DNA of 64,000 bases from Usnea hakonensis (Eukaryota; Ascomycota; Lecanoromycetes; Lecanorales; Parmeliaceae). Under the pieces are notes generated by a model. That model was not told the DNA's origin. It made no database searches and worked only from the letters and a program-made list of their open reading frames with translations. Both the position numbers and the translations under genes were made by a program. The first letter of the stretch is position 1; the number at the start of each line of letters is the position of its first letter. The DNA is taken from the NCBI GenBank assembly GCA_013423325.1, contig BLJB01000070.1, positions 1 to 64,000 on the forward strand, in the 5' to 3' direction. Positions 11,734 through 21,380 of this stretch are shown piece after piece.

Positions 11734-12971
11734 ATGTCATTTCATCGTTGTACTCTAACAGTCATCAAGCTCACTCTCGTATTCCAAATCGTAGCTGTCC
11801 TAACCGCATTCCGGGCTTCCTCACTCTGGAAAGATTTTACTTTCAACTTCAAACGGAACGGGTCGAGCATTGTGCCTTTTGACTTGACTACGCTCAAAGG
11901 TGCCGCAAGCATCTCCACAACAACAGTTATGGCAGCCAAAACCCCTGTCTTCTTGTACGTCCTCTCTCCGTCGCCTATGACCTTTGCTCTATTTTATCTT
12001 TGATGTCTCTTTTCATTCTAAGCTCTCATTGCAGCCTCTCCCACGGTGGACCAAACATCATGTATGACATTAATCACCCAGTCTATTCGAAGCTGCAGAG
12101 CATCGGCAAGGATATCACTACGAGAGTCAAACCCAAGGCCGTCGTTGTCTTTTCTGCACATTGGCAGGCGGGAGGAGACAACGAAATCCAAGTTAATACA
12201 AAGGAGGATACCGACTTAATTTATGAGTGAGCCAGCCGCGTTCAAAACGCTACATCAAGTGCATCCTAAGCAGAAATCTAACCACTCGAGGGCAGTTTCT
12301 ATGGCTTTCCAGGACACTATTACAAGGGTATCCCTCCCAGCATAGAGCCAATAGTGTTAGAAAAGGCGAGGATGCTGACCAATCGCCCAGAAAAATACCC
12401 GAGTGTGGGCAGTAAAGCGGTAGCTGCTCAGGTCATGGATGCGCTACGATCCAACGACATCAAGGTTGAACCGGTTGAGAGAGGGCTGGATCACGGGGTT
12501 TGGGCGAGCTTTAAGGTGGCTTTTGATCCGGAGGAGAACCCTCTGAACGCACCTATTGTGCAAGTTTCGCTTTTCTCCTCCGAAGACCCTAACCAGCATT
12601 ACAACCTTGGCCGAGCAGTGGCTAACCTCCGCTCGCAAAATATTGCTATCATCGTCTCTGGTATGGCCGTGCACAACCTCCGGGATCTTCGATTCTCCAC
12701 GGGAACCTCGCGACCAATGCCGTACACGAGTAGCTTTGACGAGGCTTTGAAAAATGCTGCAACCAGTCTTCCTGCAGTGCGTGAGCAGAAAATGGCAAAC
12801 CTGCTCCAGCGACCAGATGCGAGGCAAGCACACCCATCATTTGATCATTTACTACCCATATTTGTGGGCGCAGGTGCGGCAGGGGACGACGTTGGAGAGC
12901 GTTTATGGACCTTAGAGGAAGGATCAATGAGTTGGGCCCAGTACAGGTTCGGGGAAATGCCGACCAATTGA
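11734..12971 (+). CDS. LigB/DODA-type extradiol aromatic ring-opening dioxygenase
   Basis: Member of the class III extradiol dioxygenase superfamily (4,5-DOPA dioxygenase/LigB), which opens catechol-type rings with a non-haem metal. Exons 11734-11954, 12035-12226, 12296-12971. Candidate metal ligands are the His in SHGGP, the His in FSAHW and the later GLDHGVW His; IVSGMAVHN is also typical. Using ATG 11734 the protein is 362 residues and has a 65-residue N-terminal extension with a hydrophobic stretch (LTLVFQIVAVLTAF) that could be a membrane anchor or mitochondrial presequence. Using the in-frame ATG at 11929 it is 297 residues, the usual family size. Both starts are open; the domain call is firm, the extension is not. 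Substrate is unknown. Confidence 0.85.
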
Positions 12972-13943
12972 AGGCTCATGATTCAGACACCAGTGTCTTG
13001 GAGGGAGTTTTCCGGGATGTTGACAAGTGTTTGTGTAGGCGCAAATGAATGACAGAGATCTCCGGATATGCAATAAAAGATGATGAAAAGTCTTGACAAA
13101 GGCGAGCGTCGACGGTAAAACTTACCCATGTCAAAGCCAGGAGACACGCAAAATTTCTCCTTCCATGCACAACAGCATTGTGAGAATTATAATTGGCAGG
13201 CTTTGATGGCCAAGGTTGCCGACAGCGTACAGACCTGGTCATCAAGAGAAACTTTTCCGTAATTGACTGTTTCTTCTCCTTACTGCCTTATGTTTACAAT
13301 GGCTCCTTAACCAAACCCGTTATCCTTTCTTCAATCTCTTTGTCATTTAGACCTGCAGGACGTCAATCCTATTTGGGAGTTCGAGCCCATGATTCTGGAG
13401 GCACCTACCACTTAGCGATTCCTTCTTTTCCTTGCCGTACTCTGCGTGTTTGCGTAAGCTCTGGCTCCAATTGGGTGTAGGGACACAAGCTCACCATATC
13501 TCGCATATACCATCGGCTCTGTATTCAGCGCTTCCCTCAGCATGATTGGTGTATGTGGGTTGTTCTTCTTCATCGTTGGATATGCTCGTAGGAGAAACGA
13601 CCTGATTAGGGCGATTTTTAGTCTGGACATGGAATAGTATGGAAAGCTATTCCTCGAACCTTGTAGCTGCACCATGGTCTGAGGTCTGGCAGAATAGGAA
13701 GCGCACCTCCTTGAGAGACTTTGTAAAGGCGTATTTGCCCGACATGGTAGTATGTGTTAATTGAAGGCAAAGCTGTCGTTCGAATATGACCGTTTAGCAT
13801 CAGCAAGGTTCTATTCTACTTTAGTGTGCCGGCATTAAATTTATTTCCGGCTGACCGTACATCGATTGCGGGAATTCGCCGACCCTCGGACTTCATATCA
13901 TCAGCTTCAACGGCGAGACTTTACTGCAGCCTACCTTGTCAAA
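12972..13943. other. Intergenic region with a possible small membrane-protein gene fragment
   Basis: Most of this 970-bp gap shows nothing. At 13416-13637 there is a spliceable plus-strand frame: exon 13416-13453 after an acttag acceptor, donor c|gtaagc at 13454, acceptor attcag at 13528, then 13529-13637 to a TAG. The joined 48 residues read as one long hydrophobic segment (FLLFLAVLCVFAASLSM and on to FFFIVGYA) followed by RRRNDLIR, like the end of a tail-anchored or single-pass protein. No upstream exon with a start was found, so it is not called as a gene. Confidence 0.3.
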
Positions 13944-14634
13944 ATGGTTCCCCGAGCAGGTTTCAGGCTCTTACAAAGCGGGAGAATCTCCTGTGCCTTC
14001 ATTAGGAACGCGACGGGCAGAAGATATCAGACTGGAGATGCGACAGCTGCTCCTACAGAAGGAATTGTTCAGCGATTGTGGAACAGTCCTGTCGGTGTCA
14101 AGACTGTGCATTTCTGGTAAGAAGTCATGAACTCTGACAATGACGGCAGTTAATCGCCAATTTCTATAGGGCTCCGGTGATGAAGGTGAACCTATGGAAA
14201 TTACTCGGCAGTACCAATCGAACTTCGCAATTGACTTGAGGATAGTGGAGCATTGTCCTCGCTGGAGTTAGTGACTTTGCCCGACCGGCTGAAAGTCTCT
14301 CCCTTACCCAGAATGTCGCCCTCACAGCCACCGGCATAATTTGGACTCGGTGGTGTTTCGTCATAAAACCGCGAAACCTTCTGTAGGGACAGCCCTCAAA
14401 CTAGTGGTTTCCCTTCGAAAAAGCAACACTAACAGGCTTTTCAGGTTGGCGGCCGTGAATTTTTTCCTGGGGTGTGTCGGTGTTACGCAAGTAACTCGGA
14501 TCTTATTTTATCAACGGAGTCAAGAAGCTGCTTCGGCTGGACAGATTGCACAAAAGGACGCGAAAGATGGTGTAAACACGGTCAAGGGTATTGCGACAGA
14601 TCCTGAGGGTGCCGCTTCAAAGGCTGTGAAATGA
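13944..14634 (+). CDS. MPC2: Mitochondrial pyruvate carrier subunit 2
   Basis: Subunit of the heteromeric carrier that imports pyruvate across the inner mitochondrial membrane. Exons 13944-14116, 14170-14185, 14246-14382, 14445-14634 give 171 residues. The N-terminal 45 residues are Arg/Ser-rich, fitting a mitochondrial presequence. The core matches the MPC family: HFWAPVMKW, LAGVSDFARP, LSLTQN, GIIWTRWCFVIKPRN and NFFLGCVGVTQVTRI, with two to three membrane segments. The C-terminus after residue 135 is a polar, Ala/Lys-rich tail. Exon 2 is only 16 nt and encodes most of APVMK between two ordinary GT-AG introns (53 and 60 bp); it is required for the conserved motif. Start ATG 13944 (caaaATGG) was chosen because the frame upstream offers no ATG. 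Confidence 0.93.
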
Positions 14635-15565
14635 GCTTTATCTTGTATCATCGTCAGGATCTGGGGTGGGGCTGTCATTTTTTTCGCCGTTTGTGGTTCC
14701 AATTACATCATGTGTGCACTTGCTTCAGGACAGAATAGGCGAATGAAAAATTCAGAAGCGTTCGGGCGTTTATCCTGCTACACTGTCTGCTTGATCCATA
14801 GCCATGTACACGGGAGAGAGATTTGCGAATTTGAAGACTTTTCCTTTACGAGACTAAAGTGGAATATTACTACAATCTGCGTATCAATTGAAAGACCTTG
14901 AGCTAATTGAGCTGATCGTAGGAAACTGGGGAAAAGAACAGCCATAATCTCAGTCATGCCGCAGCGCAACTCGACTGGCAGACACAGAAAATCTGTCAAC
15001 ACGAGAAATATCCGCACGGAAAAGACATCGTAAGTTCAGCAATGCCTGGTTTGTACACTTTCCCCCAAGACTCGCCAACAGACAACCACCGGAGTCCATT
15101 ATGTTAGAAGCGCTTTAAAGAGGCAGTCATCGTAAAATCTACTCAGCCAACATTTGGATCTCTAGCATTTGGAAGGCTGTAAAGATAAAATAGCGCTATC
15201 CCGCACACTATTCTGGTCGAGACTCCTTCCGTGGGAAAAGCGACACAGTGATGGGTCTGAAGACCCTTTGAAAAGATTGGCCCGGAAATCCCGCAACGGG
15301 ATTTTCGGATACCACACGCTATGTGAATGATGAGGTGCTGGAATAGAGGAAGCTTAGTCAAATCCCGGAACGATATAACTCTACGCTATGCTGTTTAACA
15401 AGATCCCAGGAAAGTCAAAAGTCTTAATAGACTTATTAGCGCTCAAAGGTGGGTGAATTCGAGATAACCCACTCAGTACGCTACGTGAAAGTAGACGGAG
15501 AGCAGTAGGCATCCATCAAGGCGACGAATGCCAAAGACCGGGATGGTGGGTCTCCAGCGTCCTTT
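14635..15565. other. Convergent intergenic region; no gene seen
   Basis: About 930 bp between MPC2 (+) and the Nup53-like gene (-), which end toward each other. Small open frames on both strands show no domain and no credible splice structure. Confidence 0.5.
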
Positions 15566-16900
15566 CTATTCGTCTTTAAGGTTGCAAAAATTGGTCTTGA
15601 GACGGGTGTCTATCCAATTCCAGACACACCAATACCAACTCGCTTTAGACCAGTCAAAGTCACCGTTGTCCGTCAGAGGGGGTCCGTTGCCAATAAAATC
15701 ACCCGGAATCACGCCCCAACTTCTGAGCCATTGGACCTGTCGGTCGGTCCAGGTAGGCTGAGGTAAGAATGCTTCAGTCGCGGGCCGAAGCACGGTGCGA
15801 GGTCGGTCCTTGAAATACCTCATCATAGCAGGATCGGCGTCTGAGGCCGGTGCATTCGCAAGGTTTTGATTAAGAGAAGAGGACATACGTTGTTCAGCGT
15901 GAGGTGGGGGACGCTCGCGGAGGCTAGGATGATCCGGACCTGTGGCCGTGGCCGATGACGCTGTGGAGGGGGAAAGTGATGCGGCGTCATGGGCTCTCTG
16001 ATTGTTGGCCCGAGTTGAAGCGGCTAAGCCGAAAGATCTCGGAAGGGTCGATGTTGGTCGTTGCTGACTGCTCGCAAGGTGCGAGAAAGCAGCACTCAAT
16101 GTCTGCGAGGGCCGACGTGGAGGTTTGGGATTCTCAACCGATCCTTGTCGTTCGTCCGTTTCTCGAACTGGAATGGGCTCGTCGGCTTCGGGCCGACTGC
16201 CGTTATACAGCTCTGCGTACACCCAGTGTCCATGAATTTGTTGCGGTGACAACTCTACAGCTCGGTCCGCAGCTTCCGCTGAATCGCAAGTGAGCCGCAC
16301 CCAACATTCGCCTCCGGCATAGTGTCTAGCCATCTCACGCTCTGGCCCAGTCAATTTCCTCGGGTGAACCGAAGGTGAGCTGAGTGTGTTGGGGTATCTT
16401 TGCAGTTCGGCAGGCGGTCGACGGGCGTAATCTTCACAGATGATGCCATGGGAAATCCTCTCGTAGGTATCGATGACCGCCCATTGTGTACTTGGAGTGA
16501 AGCCGGACACCACGATCTGTGTTGGCACTTTGTTGTGTGAGGGACGATGATGTGAAGCGACATTGCCGTCAGTCTGAGTTTGCGTAGATTCATTCGGCTG
16601 CTGCTGATATTCAATTGCTCTCCTAGTATCGTAGTCTAAGGCTGACTCAAACCCATCCAAGGTAGGATTGATTTCTTTCTTTGCTGGAGTTGCGCTCCTT
16701 GTTCTAGAGGGAGTCTTCCGTCGTGTTGATTTGCCGAATGAGCCTTTCTCTTCAACAAAGCGTTTCTGGATGCGCGGGGCATCTGGGTGACCGGCGGGAT
16801 ACTCAAGGGCGAAAGGTAATTTGTCTCCCTTTCCATCGGGGGCTCGTGCCTCGAAGGGGACAGCGTGTACCTGCGTGGCACGACCAGTGCCGGGCATCAT
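15566..16900 (-). CDS. Nup53/Nup35-type RRM domain protein, likely nuclear pore component
   Basis: 444 residues from ATG 16900. A Nup35-type RNA-recognition-like fold spans about residues 126-235: TQIVVSGFTPSTQWAVIDTY at the first strand and helix, GGECWVRLTCDSAEAADRAV in the middle, IHGHWVYAELYNG at the end. In Nup35/53 nucleoporins this domain dimerises instead of binding RNA. A Ser/Pro/Arg-rich linker follows, then a Trp-rich C-terminal block (WTDRQVQWL, GDFIGNGPPL, ASWYWCVWNWID). I recall this arrangement from fungal proteins annotated as nucleoporin Nup53 but cannot check it. The frame stays open upstream of 16900 to about 16960 with protein-like sequence (SSPPVRKRPK), so a further 5' exon is possible and the start is uncertain. 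Confidence 0.7.
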   Translation of the reverse strand: MMPGTGRATQVHAVPFEARAPDGKGDKLPFALEYPAGHPDAPRIQKRFVEEKGSFGKSTRRKTPSRTRSATPAKKEINPTLDGFESALDYDTRRAIEYQQQPNESTQTQTDGNVASHHRPSHNKVPTQIVVSGFTPSTQWAVIDTYERISHGIICEDYARRPPAELQRYPNTLSSPSVHPRKLTGPEREMARHYAGGECWVRLTCDSAEAADRAVELSPQQIHGHWVYAELYNGSRPEADEPIPVRETDERQGSVENPKPPRRPSQTLSAAFSHLASSQQRPTSTLPRSFGLAASTRANNQRAHDAASLSPSTASSATATGPDHPSLRERPPPHAEQRMSSSLNQNLANAPASDADPAMMRYFKDRPRTVLRPATEAFLPQPTWTDRQVQWLRSWGVIPGDFIGNGPPLTDNGDFDWSKASWYWCVWNWIDTRLKTNFCNLKDE

Positions 16901-17270
16901 CTTTGGCCTCTTTCTTACTGGAGGGGAAGAGGGGATTTCACGACGGCCCTTTCTACCAAATCATCTGTACGAGCTTACCACGTACTCAAATGCGTCGTAC
17001 GAGTCAGGGTCTTCGTGAGGCGAGATACATTCGCTATAAACATAAGTGAGCAGGATGGCGGATATTTAAGCTTTAAGCGCAGACGGAGACACTAAAGGTA
17101 GAAACTACTTTAAGGTCGGCAGGGGGTTTTTCGCGATGATACTAGGAGACTCCCACCAGACTTTTTCAATGAAATTATCGTGTAGCCTTGTTACACCCAA
17201 TATTAATATAGTAACCTTAGTACAAGACAAGCTCGTAAATTAAAGATATACCAGTAGACTTTTTATACTA

Positions 17271-17334
17271 CAGGAGATCCCCACCTCAGGAGATCCCTAC
17301 CTCAGGAGATCCCCACCTTAGGAGATCCTCTCGG
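17271..17334. repeat. Tandem repeat, 16-bp unit, about four copies
   Basis: Unit caggagatccccacct at 17271, 17287 and 17303, with a decayed fourth copy (taggagatcctctcgg) at 17319. Inside the TIR element. Confidence 0.9.
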
Positions 17335-17536
17335 TATACCCGCTAATGACTAAGCGGTAATATTTCACATCAGGGTCTCGCTACCCGAGCCAACCCCAAC
17401 CCCTACTGCACCCCCCACAGTACCCGAAGTACCCCGGGGATAGCACCCCCGCGAGAAAATCGGCTGAATCGCACGAATCTGAAGCCAAAAAAATAAGAGC
17501 GTTGATATAAATTATAGTAGCTAGATCCCGAAAGAC

Positions 17537-17615
17537 GGCTTGGCACTTAGAAACCTAGCTTGGCACTCGGAAACCTGGCTTGGCACTCGGAAAACTGGCT
17601 TGGCATTCGAATACT
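17537..17615. repeat. Tandem repeat, 20-bp unit, four copies
   Basis: Unit ggcttggcactcggaaacct with small changes, starting at 17537, 17557, 17577 and 17597. Inside the TIR element, about 200 bp from the 16-bp array. Confidence 0.9.
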
Positions 17616-17839
17616 AAAAAGGATTTGGGGACTCTCGTAGCCCGAAGATCTCGTCATATTCGAAGAGATCTTAGTTCTGCGACAGTACTACTTATCCTTC
17701 CTATTCAAAAGATACTGACTCTAAAGGATTTGAATACAAAATTACTTCTAAAGGAATTGAATACCAAGTACTCGCCTCTAGAAATAGCTACTGAGTGGCT
17801 ACTGGTATCATCGCGAAAAACTCCCTGCCGACCTTAAAG

Positions 17840-18746
17840 TAAGGTACGTAAAATACTAAGGTAGGTAACGGAGGTCTGCACCAAAAGTCCTGCAACATGC
17901 CAAGACTCTTCGGATAATGCCAAAACTGGGGCCGTCTTACAAAGATAGGGTTAGGGCTCTGTGGCAGGACTTTCGGTGCGGTACTCATGCGCAAGCTGCA
18001 GCAGTCTTATCTTCGCCCAAGACGGTCAGTTCCGTTGAATCGACCGGAGTGCTACCCCAGAATGGCAGCGGAGACTGCTGCTGCGGACGTTGGGACGAGA
18101 GGCTCGAGGCTAGTGATCCGGGGCTCGAGGAACCCAAATGCGGCAGGGAAAGGGCCCCTTACCATCGTAATTATTGTGAAAGAAGCCATTGGTGCGATGA
18201 TGCTGACCATGGTCAAAGCACCGGGCGATATCGTGGGTCGTAGCCGGGGATGTTATTCAGAAGTTTTTGGAATGTGAAGCGGTATCTCCGCAGGTACGTT
18301 TGTGGCTGTGAGACAACAGATCGTGTGAAAGAGGGCTTGTAGTAATATTTGACATTGCAAAACTGGGCGTTATGAACTGGGATGTTGCAAGAGAGATGTT
18401 AAAAAGGAAAGCAATCTACGTCTCAGCATTATTTCTATATCAGGTGATGACTCTTCCTTTATTCTTCTACCAGCATGACTGTCAAAAAAATCTGGTCAAT
18501 ATTGTTTGTGGACAAACCTCGACCCTATGTTGACAACAGCTAAAGCTTTCCAATCGTTTGCAGCTGTCCAAACACTTTCAGATCCGCAAGGCCAATTGCC
18601 TAGCCATGAGCTCATTCATACCACTATTTCAATTATAGACAACGTTCCAATGTGCTTCGAATATCGGGCAGATACGAAGAGTCTTAGACCTTTGATCCGA
18701 AGCGACCACGAGCTTATTACATCGATCAACGCTGAGGAAAGGTAGT
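17840..18746. other. Gap between TIR element and cryptochrome gene; no supported gene
   Basis: A 109-codon plus-strand frame at 17917-18243 has a Cys-rich middle (GDCCCGRW) but no known domain, and a second overlapping frame is equally open, so neither is called. The last few hundred bases are the terminator side of the cryptochrome gene. Confidence 0.4.
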
Positions 18747-20558
18747 TCAGATATCGACAAATTCGTTTTCTCTCTCTACTTTCCCCTTCCTGCTCTGGCC
18801 CCTGGATTTCTCGCCTCTCCCTCTTCCAGGATAACCCGAAACTCCACCAGCACCGCCTCGACTGCCACCGGCCTTCCCCCCTTTCCCTCGAGCCCTGGCA
18901 CCTCCTCTGCCAGCATTCCTTCCCACGTGGAATTCGATCTTTCGCAAGGGCTGTTCAACCCACTCGATGCCTACCAGCTTCAGTTGCTCCTTTCTCGCGT
19001 AATCCAACTTCCAGGGTTGGAAGATCATTTGGGGATCATCCAAGGAGCGTAATTCTGCCACCCAGGCTTTGACATATTCACCTTTCGGATCATAATCATG
19101 GCCTTGCTTGACAGGATTGAATATCCTGGCTTCTCTGGGATCATTCCCAACCCCGCTCACATACTGCCAATTTCCAAAATTTGAGCTTAAATCGTAATCA
19201 GTTAGTAAACTCTCATACCATTCTGCGCCTATTCTCCAGTCTATGCTCAGATGCTTCGCGAAAAAAGATGCGACATTTTGTCGACATCTGTTGCTAGTGT
19301 AGCCAGAGCAGAAGAGTTCCCGCATACTGGCGTCGATGAGCCCAGTGCCCGTGGTGCCTTCGAGAAAGCGAGTCACTTGTCGCTGGACTCCTGGATCTTT
19401 TTGGGGATATCTCCACGCAGACGACTTGTCATTCCGACAACCTTCGATGCGAAACATCTGTGCCCCAAATTTCCTGGTAGTCAATCGGAAGTAGTCCCTC
19501 CATAGTAGTTCAAATCTCACGGCTGCGGTTCCCTTATTCTCGCCTTTCCCGTAACCGTGCACCCCTTTGCCAAGATCTGTTTTACCATCTTCAAAGTTAA
19601 CCAAGTACTCGTGCACTTGCCGCGCTGTGATTGAACCAAGCGCCAAAAATGCCGATAACTTAGTGCTAAAGTCCATCCCCAGTAGACCGTTGCGAGTGTC
19701 TTTATATGTCGTCATATTGCCGCTTTTGATGAGATGGCGTATCCGCTCTTGTCCCGGACTTTCCCCACCATGGAAGGGGTGGGCAGAATCTGCGGTGGAT
19801 TCTGGAGGATGTGCGAGACCTAGATTTGGATCCAAAGGTTTGAGAAGTTTGGCTATGGTGTCTTCGACCGTTGTTGGTATTGTGAAAGGATGGGGTTGAG
19901 AGGGTATCGAGGGAGGTAATGGTGGTAATTTTGAGGGAGAAGGAAGGGTTCGACGCGGTGCTTCTCTCAAAGGTTCCACTTGCTTGCGATATGACGTGAA
20001 AACATCCGGTAGGTCCCTAGGGTTCCGAAACGGGATATCTCGGTCATCTACATAGTATTTCTCATCGGTCCACAGCTTGAATTCGGCTCCTGCCTTCTCA
20101 GCGGCCTTCTTCACATCTCGCTCTTCCTTCCTTTCTTCCTCGCCTTCTTCATCTGTCATCCAAACAGCGACGACCTCAGAGTTTACTTTTCTGAATGCAT
20201 CCAGAATCTCCTGGATTACCAGTCCTGCCAAGCCGACTCGAATCTCTAAGTCACTGCCAATGTTGCGTAACGTTCTTTTCAGATCCCAAACGCTCTCCGC
20301 CAGGAACTTGGCCCTATGATGGCCGCATCTCCAGAACCCCGCAACGTTTGATCGAGCCTCGGGGAAAGGTGAACGCTCAGCATCGGACGAGAGAAAGCCG
20401 GAAACTTCTATCTGCTGTGCGGGGAATACATAGATTGGTAGGAAATAGGTGGGAGAACGCTGGGACTGCTGGAAATTCTTGGAAATTTCTGTAAAGACGG
20501 GATTGTCAGCGAGGCGAAGATCTCGCCGAAGGAGGTATATGAGTACGCGGGAAGCCAT
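18747..20558 (-). CDS. Cryptochrome-DASH (photolyase/cryptochrome family)
   Basis: Blue-light flavoprotein; CRY-DASH proteins repair pyrimidine dimers in single-stranded DNA in vitro and some act as light regulators in fungi. Single exon, 603 residues from ATG 20558 (MASRVLIYLLRRDLRLADNP); a further upstream TTG was ignored. Domains: N-terminal photolyase alpha/beta domain about 1-190, a Pro-rich linker about 205-235, and the FAD-binding helical domain about 260-520 with GTAAVRFELLWRDYF, CSGYTSNRCRQNVASF, DWRIGAEWYE and SNFGNWQYVSGVG. The C-terminus (about 545-603) is an extension rich in Arg-Gly-Gly, as in several fungal CRY-DASH proteins, suggesting nucleic-acid contact. No intron. It is transcribed in the same direction as EGD1, 820 bp downstream of that gene. 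Confidence 0.95.
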   Translation of the reverse strand: MASRVLIYLLRRDLRLADNPVFTEISKNFQQSQRSPTYFLPIYVFPAQQIEVSGFLSSDAERSPFPEARSNVAGFWRCGHHRAKFLAESVWDLKRTLRNIGSDLEIRVGLAGLVIQEILDAFRKVNSEVVAVWMTDEEGEEERKEERDVKKAAEKAGAEFKLWTDEKYYVDDRDIPFRNPRDLPDVFTSYRKQVEPLREAPRRTLPSPSKLPPLPPSIPSQPHPFTIPTTVEDTIAKLLKPLDPNLGLAHPPESTADSAHPFHGGESPGQERIRHLIKSGNMTTYKDTRNGLLGMDFSTKLSAFLALGSITARQVHEYLVNFEDGKTDLGKGVHGYGKGENKGTAAVRFELLWRDYFRLTTRKFGAQMFRIEGCRNDKSSAWRYPQKDPGVQRQVTRFLEGTTGTGLIDASMRELFCSGYTSNRCRQNVASFFAKHLSIDWRIGAEWYESLLTDYDLSSNFGNWQYVSGVGNDPREARIFNPVKQGHDYDPKGEYVKAWVAELRSLDDPQMIFQPWKLDYARKEQLKLVGIEWVEQPLRKIEFHVGRNAGRGGARARGKGGKAGGSRGGAGGVSGYPGRGRGEKSRGQSRKGKVERENEFVDI

Positions 20559-21380
20559 GTCGGGACGAGGTAAAAGGAGGATCGACAATGAGGATGCAAA
20601 TTGTGATGTTCTGTGTAAAACGCCACGGGCGAGTTTTCAGGAGTCAGGTTCACGTTGGAAAAGAACATCCAATGTCCTTGCCTAGTTTCGAGACCAAAAA
20701 TTTGACTGTCGATTGGCCAGTACAATCAGGGACAAAATTTGTGCACGGTGATACCTACATAGAAGAGGTCGAGACCTTTCCGATTCGAAGAGTTTGGGGC
20801 TAAAAGGAGCGGCGCATCAAAGTAATGCCAATTTTACTTGACTAAGGTACTTTACTTTATCAAAGGCAACATGTTGACTTGGGGGAGACATCGAGACGTC
20901 ATTGACTCTTTATCGAACCAGCCGCCGCTTTAGGTACGATTAGCGCCCCAGTTCGAGACCGAACAAGTGCAAGAAGTCTTGGCGTTGCAGGACTTACGGT
21001 GTAAACCTCCGTACTTATACCTTCCTGTCAGTACCACATTGAACTGCCTAAGTACTCGAGCCTAGGATTCCATGATTATGCGTATGCAGCTCGTCTCAAT
21101 AATAAGTCTGACCAGACCATACTTTCGACAAGGGATCATTCGTGGTAAAGCAGCATTGTTTGTGCTACAACATCGATTGCCAACAATCATTCGAACGTCT
21201 GTTTGCAAAGACGAAGTATTGACTTTTCTGTGAGACCAGAACATGCTGCACATTAGGCAGACATCAATTGTTCCTGTACTCCAGGCTATCAAGTAAATGA
21301 CACGGTCATCTTGCTTATGCCTTTACTCTCAACTCTGGACCTGATCCTCATCCATATCTTTACTATTCTTCCCAGCCCGC
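20559..21380. other. Cryptochrome promoter and EGD1 3' region; no gene seen
   Basis: Contains an AAGGTACTTTACTTTAT motif near 20843, a member of the recurrent short motif family listed under findings. No coding frame is supported. Confidence 0.5.

Larger units (their letters stand above)
17108..17839. mobile_element. TIR element with TA target duplication (non-autonomous Tc1/mariner- or Fot1-like)
   Basis: The left end begins ctttaaggtcggcaggg and the right end finishes with its inverse, ccctgccgaccttaaag. The inverted match continues inward through gtttttcgcgatgatac for about 38 bp with two mismatches. The copy is flanked on both sides by TA (17106-17107 and 17840-17841), the target-site duplication of the Tc1/mariner superfamily, which includes fungal Fot1/pogo elements. 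No transposase frame survives inside the 732 bp, so this is a MITE or an internally deleted copy. The interior holds two tandem-repeat arrays and a short C-rich stretch. It sits between the Nup53-like and cryptochrome genes. Confidence 0.8.

Noticed and set aside
3000..16900. A metabolic gene cluster from the run of enzyme genes
   Set aside because: The neighbours are housekeeping genes of unrelated pathways and no backbone synthase, tailoring set or cluster regulator is present.
17917..18277. Cys-rich frame that might be a secreted effector
   Set aside because: No signal peptide, and a second frame over the same bases is equally open.
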